Source: Zetaproteobacteria bacterium CG06_land_8_20_14_3_00_59_53
Lineage (GTDB): Bacteria; Pseudomonadota; Zetaproteobacteria; Mariprofundales; Mariprofundaceae
DNA length: 40,725 nt
NCBI GenBank assembly: GCA_002779605.1
Contig: PEWE01000005.1
Location: 1-40,725 of the forward strand
Reading direction: 5' to 3'
Shown here: in pieces, positions 35,342-40,725 of the stretch
Layout: every line of letters starts with the position of its first letter
Position numbering within the stretch: the stretch's first letter is position 1
Position numbers and translations under genes: made by a program
Notes under the pieces: generated by a model
The model's input: the letters and a program-made list of their open reading frames with translations, nothing else
The model's database searches: none
Told to the model about the DNA's origin: nothing

Positions 35342-35365
35342 TGCGGGCTGATATCCCGCATTTTT
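35342..35365 (+). terminator. Terminator of glmUS
   Basis: A 6-bp stem TGCGGG/CCCGCA (35342-35347 with 35355-35360) and T5, immediately after the glmS stop codon. Confidence 0.7.
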
Positions 35366-35376
35366 GATTCTTTGAC

Positions 35377-36282
35377 ATGCGAGAGGCAAGAATCTACGCT
35401 AGCACAGACGTGGAAGTGACCGGAAAAACAAGGGTGTTTGGAATTATTGGCGACCCGGTTTCACACTCCCTGTCGCCGTTGTTCCAGTCCCGATTCGCTT
35501 TACTGCACGACATCGATGCCGTGTACGTTGCCCTGCGTGTTGCCGAGGGGCAGGTGGAGACAGCACTCGCCGGCTTGTGGGCACTGGATGTCCAGGGCTT
35601 CAATGTTACGGTACCGCACAAGGAAACTGTCGCCGGCATGGTAAAACTGGATGGCGCAGCGCATCAGATCGGTGCTGTGAACACCGTTCGGCGCGGTCCG
35701 GACGGATGGCAGGGGGGGAACACGGATTGGCAGGGCGTGCGCGATGCATTGCTTCATCTGGGAGCGCAGCTTGAGAGCGCGGAGGTGCTGTTGATCGGTG
35801 CCGGAGGTACTGCCCGTGCGGTCCTGCACGCGCTGGCCAAGGGCGGGGCCGGGCGCGTGCATATCTGCAATCGCAGCCCGCAGCGACTGCAGGAACTGAT
35901 GCTGCACGCCACGGATACCTATCCCGATACAGAGTTCTGTGAACTTGCCTGGCAGAAGAAGGATATCGAAGCAGTTGCGCTGCATTGCCCGCTGGTCATC
36001 AACACGACATCCATCGGACTGGGCGAAGCAGGCGTCGAGTTTCCCTTTGCGATAGACGGCAAGGGGGTTGCTCTTGATGCGGTTTATTCACCGGATGGGC
36101 AGACGCCGTTTGTGCGGGCTGCTGTGCGCGGCGGGCGCCGGGTGGTGGATGGCTTGCCGATGCTGCTGGCTCAGGGGGCTGCATCATTTGACTGGTGGCA
36201 CGGTATCCGGCCGGACGTCGCAAGCGTCATGACATGGGTTGAGGAGAGGCTGGGGAGATGTCGAGCGGACCGGTCGCAATGA
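35377..36282 (+). CDS. aroE: Shikimate dehydrogenase
   Basis: AroE reduces 3-dehydroshikimate to shikimate with NADPH in aromatic amino acid synthesis. With the ATG start it has 301 residues; the usual family start is near residue 17 (KTRVFGIIGDPVSHSLSP), so the first 15 residues may not be translated. GTG codons at residues 12 and 14 are possible starts, but none of the choices has a clear ribosome site. The catalytic Lys82 is in NVTVPHKE and Asp117 in GNTDW; GAGGTARA (141-148) and NRSPQR form the NADP site. The end overlaps pilB by 25 bp. Confidence 0.93.
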   Translation: MREARIYASTDVEVTGKTRVFGIIGDPVSHSLSPLFQSRFALLHDIDAVYVALRVAEGQVETALAGLWALDVQGFNVTVPHKETVAGMVKLDGAAHQIGAVNTVRRGPDGWQGGNTDWQGVRDALLHLGAQLESAEVLLIGAGGTARAVLHALAKGGAGRVHICNRSPQRLQELMLHATDTYPDTEFCELAWQKKDIEAVALHCPLVINTTSIGLGEAGVEFPFAIDGKGVALDAVYSPDGQTPFVRAAVRGGRRVVDGLPMLLAQGAASFDWWHGIRPDVASVMTWVEERLGRCRADRSQ

Positions 36283-37991
36283 AGCGGCAGGGGGCGCGCT
36301 ACAGCCGCCTGGCCGACATTTTGCTGCGTCAGAACAAGCTGACGCGCGAGCAGCTCGATAATGTATTGCGGGAGATGAACCTCTCCGGCGAGACGCTGAT
36401 CTTTCAGCTGATCAAGCTGGGCATTTTCAGCAGCGAGGAAATCACCGAGTTTATTTCGCGAAGCTTCGGCCGCCCCATTGTGGATCTGGATCAGATCGAG
36501 ATTCCGCAGAACCTGACCGCTATCTCGCTCGACATCATGCGCCGCAACAAGGCGCTGCCCATCAAGCGCACCGGTAATATGCTCACACTGGCGGTTGCCG
36601 ATCCCTACGATATCAGCGCTCTCGATGAAATGGCCTTCATCAGCGGCTGCCAGATCGAACTGGTGATTGTTTCCGAGGAGCAGTTGCTGCGTCATCTCGA
36701 TGCGCTCGGTACCGCCGAGGGTCATCTGGACGATGTGATCGCCGATCTCGGTGCCAACGATATGGAGATCGTGGACACCAGCGAGGCGCAGCTCGATGAG
36801 CATATGCTGAACGCAGAGACCGAGGCCGCCCCGGTCGTCAAGCTGGTGAACCTGATTCTGCTGGATGCCATCAAGCGCGGTGCCTCCGATATCCATCTTG
36901 AGCCGTATGAAAAGGTGGTTCGCGTACGCTACCGCATCGATGGCGTGCTGCATGAGATCATGCGTCCGCCGATCAAGATGCGCGATGCCATCGTTTCCCG
37001 CCTGAAGATACTGTCCCGCCTGGATATTTCCGAGCGCCGCCTGCCGCAGGATGGACGCATCAAGTTGCGCCTGTCGAAGAACAAGACGGTGGATTTCCGT
37101 GTTTCCGTGCTGCCTACTCTGTTCGGCGAGAAGGTGGTGCTCCGCCTGCTCGATCCCTCCAGCCTGCAGCTGGATATGACCAAGCTGGGCTACGAGGCCG
37201 AATCCCTGAAGTGGTTGAAGGATGCCATCCATCAGCCCTACGGCATGGTGCTGGTCACTGGTCCGACCGGTTCGGGCAAGACGGTGAGTCTGTATTCCGC
37301 CGTGGCCGAGCTGAACAAGCCGGGTGTGAATATCTGTACAGCGGAGGATCCGGTCGAGTTCAACTTCATGGGTATCAATCAGGTCAATGTGAATGCGGAT
37401 ATCGGGCTGAACTTTCCCGCTGCCCTGCGTTCATTCCTGCGTCAGGATCCGGACGTGATCCTGATCGGCGAGATTCGCGATCACGATACTGCGGCTATCG
37501 GCATCAAGGCCGCCCTGACCGGACATCTGGTGCTGGCCACGCTGCACACCAACGATGCGCCTTCGACAATGAACCGTCTGGTGAATATGGGCATCGAGTC
37601 GTTCCTGGTCGGTTCTGCGGTTAATCTTGTTTCCGCGCAGCGCCTGGCCCGACGCAACTGCAAGGAATGTTCTGAACCTGTCGATATACCGCGCGAGGCA
37701 TTGCTTGATGCCGGCGTGCCGAAGCGCGAGGTGGGCGATTTCATGCCCATGCAGGGCAAGGGATGTCCGGTTTGCAACGGGACCGGTTACAAGGGCCGGA
37801 CGGGTATCTATCAGGTGATGCCGGTGTTCGACGACATCCGTGATGCGGTGTATGCCGGAAAGAACTCCAACGAGATTAATGATATTGCGGTAGATCACGG
37901 TGTGAAGACCTTGCGCATGGCAGCTTTGGACAAGGTGAAAATCGGCGAAATCTCACTGGAAGAATGTTTGCGGGTAACGGTGGCTGACTGA
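36258..37991 (+). CDS. pilB: PilB type IV pilus assembly ATPase
   Basis: PilB is the hexameric cytosolic ATPase that drives pilus extension. The 577 residues contain an N-terminal MshEN/GspE-type domain (about 15-160), then the RecA-like motor with Walker A GPTGSGKT (335-342), Asp box AEDPVEF, Walker B DPDVILIGEIRD and His box TLHTND. The zinc-binding tetracysteine motif is C468-x2-C471 and C503-x2-C506. A GAGGAGAGG/GGGGAG run precedes the start, which lies inside aroE. It overlaps pilC by one base. The neighbours pilC and pilD favour a pilus over a type II secretion role. Confidence 0.95.
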   Translation: MSSGPVAMKRQGARYSRLADILLRQNKLTREQLDNVLREMNLSGETLIFQLIKLGIFSSEEITEFISRSFGRPIVDLDQIEIPQNLTAISLDIMRRNKALPIKRTGNMLTLAVADPYDISALDEMAFISGCQIELVIVSEEQLLRHLDALGTAEGHLDDVIADLGANDMEIVDTSEAQLDEHMLNAETEAAPVVKLVNLILLDAIKRGASDIHLEPYEKVVRVRYRIDGVLHEIMRPPIKMRDAIVSRLKILSRLDISERRLPQDGRIKLRLSKNKTVDFRVSVLPTLFGEKVVLRLLDPSSLQLDMTKLGYEAESLKWLKDAIHQPYGMVLVTGPTGSGKTVSLYSAVAELNKPGVNICTAEDPVEFNFMGINQVNVNADIGLNFPAALRSFLRQDPDVILIGEIRDHDTAAIGIKAALTGHLVLATLHTNDAPSTMNRLVNMGIESFLVGSAVNLVSAQRLARRNCKECSEPVDIPREALLDAGVPKREVGDFMPMQGKGCPVCNGTGYKGRTGIYQVMPVFDDIRDAVYAGKNSNEINDIAVDHGVKTLRMAALDKVKIGEISLEECLRVTVAD

Positions 37992-39184
37992 TGGCGGAAT
38001 TTATCTGGAATGCGAAGTCGCGCGAGGGGCAGGAACGCTCGGGCGAGATGGAGGCGGCGAACAAGGATATCGTGATGGCCACCCTGCGTCGTCAGGGACT
38101 CACCCCGTTGAAGGTGAAAAAGAAGCCGGTGGAGATCCACCTGTTTCCGGAAAAGGTCTCTGAAAAGGACATCACGATCTTTTTCCGCCAGCTTTCGACC
38201 ATGATCAATGCCGGCGTACCGCTGGTGCAGGCTTTCGAGCTTGCTGAAAAGGGATCGAACAACAAGGCCTTTGTCAAACTGCTCAAGGATCTGCGCAACG
38301 AACTGGAAGGCGGTGTGCCGCTCGGTGAGACGTTGCGTAAGTTTCCGGATCACTTTGATCGCCTGAGTTGTGCTCTGGTGCAGGCCGGTGAGCAGGGCGG
38401 TATTCTCGATTCGATTCTGTTGCGTCTGTGTACCTATCGTGAAAAATCGCAGGCATTGAAAGCCAAGATCAAGTCGGCGATGGTGTATCCGGTCGCCATT
38501 GTGACCGTGGCATTTATCGTGACTGCCGTTCTGATGATTTTCGTGATTCCTGTGTTCGGCAAGATGTTCGCCGATTTCGGTTCCGATCTCCCCATGCCGA
38601 CGCAGGTTGCCATCATGCTGTCCAATGGCTTTGTGGATTACTGGTATGTGGTGGTGTTCGCTCCGATCGCCATTGTTCTCGGGTTACGGCAAACCTATAA
38701 AACCGTCCCCGGACGCTATCGCCTGGATAAGCTGCTGTTGCAGTTGCCGATCCTGGGCGATGTGCTGCGCAAGGCCTCGGTGGCACGTTTCTGCCGTACC
38801 TTCTCGACCCTGACAGCGGCCGGCGTGCCTGTGCTTGAATCGCTGGATACCGTGGGCGAGACGGCAGGTAATGTCATCGTGGAAGAAGCCATCCTGAATG
38901 CCAAAGAGTCCATCACGCAAGGCCAGACCCTCTCGGCTCCCTTGACTGCCAGCGGCATCTTCCCGCGCATGGTCACGCAGATGATCAACATCGGTGAGGA
39001 GACCGGCAGTATGGAGGAGATGCTCTCCAAGATCGCGGATTTCTACGAGCAGGAAGTGGATACGGCGGTGGATAATATGACAGCCCTGATGGAGCCGTTC
39101 ATCATGGCCTTCCTCGGTGTGGTGATCGGCGGTCTGGTGATCGCCATGTATCTGCCTATCTTCAAGATGGCATCCATCGTCTGA
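37991..39184 (+). CDS. pilC: PilC type IV pilus inner-membrane platform protein
   Basis: PilC is the membrane platform on which PilB acts. The 397 residues contain two GspF-type domains (about 65-190 and 270-390) with the repeated pattern FFRQLSTMINAGVPLVQAFE and FCRTFSTLTAAGVPVLESL, and three membrane helices (about 165-190, 215-235, 370-392). The start is typical: EFIWNAKSREG. It starts within the pilB stop codon. A hairpin follows the stop at 39183. Confidence 0.95.
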   Translation: MAEFIWNAKSREGQERSGEMEAANKDIVMATLRRQGLTPLKVKKKPVEIHLFPEKVSEKDITIFFRQLSTMINAGVPLVQAFELAEKGSNNKAFVKLLKDLRNELEGGVPLGETLRKFPDHFDRLSCALVQAGEQGGILDSILLRLCTYREKSQALKAKIKSAMVYPVAIVTVAFIVTAVLMIFVIPVFGKMFADFGSDLPMPTQVAIMLSNGFVDYWYVVVFAPIAIVLGLRQTYKTVPGRYRLDKLLLQLPILGDVLRKASVARFCRTFSTLTAAGVPVLESLDTVGETAGNVIVEEAILNAKESITQGQTLSAPLTASGIFPRMVTQMINIGEETGSMEEMLSKIADFYEQEVDTAVDNMTALMEPFIMAFLGVVIGGLVIAMYLPIFKMASIV

Positions 39185-39202
39185 CGACGCGCCGGCGTCG
39201 TC
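39183..39202 (+). other. Hairpin between pilC and pilD
   Basis: A perfect 8-bp stem GACGACGC/GCGTCGTC with loop GCCG, overlapping the pilC stop codon. Only TTT follows, so it is probably an attenuator or an mRNA-processing stem rather than a full terminator. Confidence 0.5.
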
Positions 39203-39224
39203 TTTGCAGTTTCAAGGGAGCCTT

Positions 39225-40007
39225 GTGAGCCTGTCCATCTTTGTGATTGCGGCCTGCGGTCTGCTCGGTCTGCTGTTCGGCAGCTTTGCCAATGTGCTGG
39301 TGCATCGTCTGCCCAGAGGCGAGTCCATCGTTTTTCCCGGCAGTCGCTGTCCGCACTGCGCACATAGCATCGCATGGTACGACAATATCCCGGTATTTTC
39401 CTGGCTGTGGCTTCGCGGGCGTTGCCGGCATTGTGATGCAGGTATCGCCTGGCGCTATCCGTTGATGGAGGCCGGTCTCGGAGCCATGTGGGCAGGTCTT
39501 GCCTGGCATTTTTCGCTGAGTCCCGAGCTCGGATTGGCGCTCACACTTTCCTTCCTGCTCTGGGTGCTGAGCTGGATCGATCTGGAGACAGGCTATCTGC
39601 TGGATGTTCTGACCTTCCCGGGTATTGCCACAGGCCTGCTGTTCGCCGCGCTGTTCGGTGATATCCATGCCTCGCTGATCGGCGCAGTGGCGGGTTATGC
39701 GGTGTTCTGGCTGGTGGCGCGGCTGTTTCTGCTGGTGACAGGCCGTGAGGGTATGGGGCAGGGTGATTTCAAACTGCTGGCCATGCTCGGAGCCTTTCTC
39801 GGCTGGCAGGCATTGCCGTTTGTTATCTTTCTGTCCTCCTTTGTCGGTGCGGTCATCGGAAGTATCTATCTGTTGCTGACCCGGAATTCGATGCGTGCGG
39901 AGATCCCGTATGGCCCGTATCTGGCGGCAGCCGGGCTGATCTGGCTGGTATGGGGTGAGCCGCTGCTTGAGTGGTTCACAGTGTCGAGCCGGGGACTGGT
40001 GCAATGA
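39225..40007 (+). CDS. pilD: PilD prepilin peptidase
   Basis: PilD is the inner-membrane aspartic protease that cleaves and N-methylates type IV prepilins. The 260 residues show membrane segments from the N-terminus (about 4-23), a cytosolic zinc-like domain with C42-x2-C45 and C67-x2-C70, catalytic Asp119 in SWIDLE and Asp181 in the GxGD variant GQGD, and further helices. The N-terminal SIFVIAACGLLGLLFGSFANVLVHRLP is typical. The start is GTG at 39225 behind AAGGGAG; a longer frame from 39204 has no ribosome site. It overlaps coaE by ATGA. Confidence 0.94.
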   Translation: MSLSIFVIAACGLLGLLFGSFANVLVHRLPRGESIVFPGSRCPHCAHSIAWYDNIPVFSWLWLRGRCRHCDAGIAWRYPLMEAGLGAMWAGLAWHFSLSPELGLALTLSFLLWVLSWIDLETGYLLDVLTFPGIATGLLFAALFGDIHASLIGAVAGYAVFWLVARLFLLVTGREGMGQGDFKLLAMLGAFLGWQALPFVIFLSSFVGAVIGSIYLLLTRNSMRAEIPYGPYLAAAGLIWLVWGEPLLEWFTVSSRGLVQ

Positions 40008-40597
40008 AGCACATCGGCCTGACCGGCGGTATCGGCAGCGGCAAGTCCACGCTGGCCGGTATGCTGGCCGGGATGGGGGTGCCGGTGCTGGATCTCGATG
40101 CGCTGGGTCGGGAATTGCACCATGATGCGGATTGTCGTGCCGCCCTGCTGGCCGCTTTCGGGCCGGGTATTCTCGATGCCTCCGGGGCTGTGGACCGGGC
40201 TGAGCTCGGCAGGATGTGCTTTGCCGATGCAGAAAAAACCGCCACGCTGAACAACATCATGCATCCGCGCATCTGGCAGCGGGAAAGGCTGTGGATTGAC
40301 CAGCAGCAGGCTGCCTATGTGTTGATAGAGGCCTCGGTGCTGATCGAATCGGGTGGCGCCTCGCGCATGGATGCGGTGGTGGTGGTGCTGGCGGACATTG
40401 CGATTCGCAGGCTGCGCGTCATGCAGCAGCGCGGCCTGGATGCGGCCAGATTCGAGGCCATTCTTGCCCGTCAGTGCAATGATGCGGCACGCCGGGACAT
40501 CGCCGATTTCATCGTTGAGAACAATGCCGGTATGGAGGAATTGCAGGCATGCGCAACAAATTTGCACAAGCAGCTGCTCGCCCTTTGTCTGGGATAG
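40004..40597 (+). CDS. coaE: Dephospho-CoA kinase
   Basis: CoaE catalyses the last step of coenzyme A synthesis. The 197 residues begin MKHIGLTGGIGSGKST with the P-loop (8-16), followed by the DLDALGRELH substrate region and the LID helix (RLRVMQQRGLD). A pilD-coaE link is common in gammaproteobacteria, where yacG follows; here a tRNA follows instead. The start lies in the ATGA overlap with pilD. Confidence 0.95.
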   Translation: MKHIGLTGGIGSGKSTLAGMLAGMGVPVLDLDALGRELHHDADCRAALLAAFGPGILDASGAVDRAELGRMCFADAEKTATLNNIMHPRIWQRERLWIDQQQAAYVLIEASVLIESGGASRMDAVVVVLADIAIRRLRVMQQRGLDAARFEAILARQCNDAARRDIADFIVENNAGMEELQACATNLHKQLLALCLG

Positions 40598-40617
40598 GGC
40601 GGATGCAAGGTTTGCGG

Positions 40618-40646
40618 TTGACACTCAGAGGTCGGATTCGTAACGT
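40618..40646 (+). promoter_or_regulatory. Promoter of tRNA-Asn
   Basis: TTGACA (40618-40623), a 17-bp spacer and TAACGT (40641-40646). The -35 is perfect. The GC-rich discriminator just downstream (TCGCGGCC) is typical of stable-RNA promoters under stringent control. The start is predicted about 6 bp before the tRNA. Confidence 0.65.
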
Positions 40647-40658
40647 TCGCGGCCTTAT

Positions 40659-40725
40659 TCCCCGGTAGCTCAGTTGGTAGAGCAGGTGACTGTTAATCAC
40701 CCTGTCGCTGGTTCGAGTCCGGCCC
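40659..40725 (+). tRNA. tRNA-Asn (GTT), 3' end cut by window edge
   Basis: The acceptor 5' strand TCCCCGG (40659-40665), D arm GCTCAGTTGGTAGAGC, anticodon stem-loop with GTT at 40692-40694 (position 34 of the molecule), and T arm with GGTTCGAGTCC are visible. The sequence ends in the 3' acceptor strand, lacking roughly the last nine bases. Confidence 0.95.

Overview
The window reads as an ordinary, densely packed chromosome segment of a pseudomonad-type proteobacterium. The unc-glmUS order, ubiE-ubiJ-ubiB, pilB-pilC-pilD-coaE, a split nrdJa/nrdJb class II ribonucleotide reductase, an SAH riboswitch before ahcY and a CpxRA pair all fit Pseudomonadota (gamma, beta or zeta-like). The exact class cannot be fixed from sequence reading alone. 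Only a transposase tail at the left edge looks mobile; there is no prophage and no CRISPR array.

Region 1 (1-7.4 kb) is rich in protein quality control. A transposase 3' end (3-92) is followed by divergent htpX and lon with heat-shock-like promoters between them, then a hexapeptide acyltransferase, then cpxA and cpxR facing a Spy/CpxP-like periplasmic protein across a shared intergenic region that carries a CpxR-type direct repeat.

Region 2 (7.4-14.9 kb) is a mixed housekeeping stretch: the ABC-F ATPase uup overlapping a YcgN-like Cys-rich protein, tRNA hydroxylase trhO, a small membrane protein, an ASCH protein, a secreted dienelactone hydrolase, a small exported protein, a membrane-anchored alpha/beta hydrolase, a TerB-like protein and a 41-residue lysine-rich protein.

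Region 3 (14.9-18.6 kb) is a B12-dependent ribonucleotide reductase locus on the minus strand. It contains nrdJa, two candidate tiny ORFs, nrdJb (C-terminal domain with a Cys-rich tail) and an unnamed 93-residue protein. Its promoter region carries a good NrdR-like box, a weaker second one 32 bp away, and DnaA boxes.

Region 4 (18.6-24.9 kb) holds ubiquinone synthesis (ubiE-ubiJ-ubiB) and the activated methyl cycle (metK, SAH riboswitch, ahcY, small EF-hand-like exported protein). Placing the methyltransferase ubiE, SAM synthesis and SAH removal side by side is functionally coherent.

Region 5 (24.9-35.4 kb) is the F1Fo ATP synthase operon atpIBEFHAGDC behind a consensus-like promoter and ending at a strong terminator, then glmU-glmS for UDP-GlcNAc synthesis. 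Region 6 (35.4-40.7 kb) is aroE overlapping the type IV pilus assembly genes pilB-pilC-pilD, then coaE, then a tRNA-Asn cut by the window end. I see no clearly new multi-gene system. The most interesting spots are the small ORFs and control sites of the nrdJ locus, the paired heat-shock promoters of htpX/lon and the Cpx-type operator.
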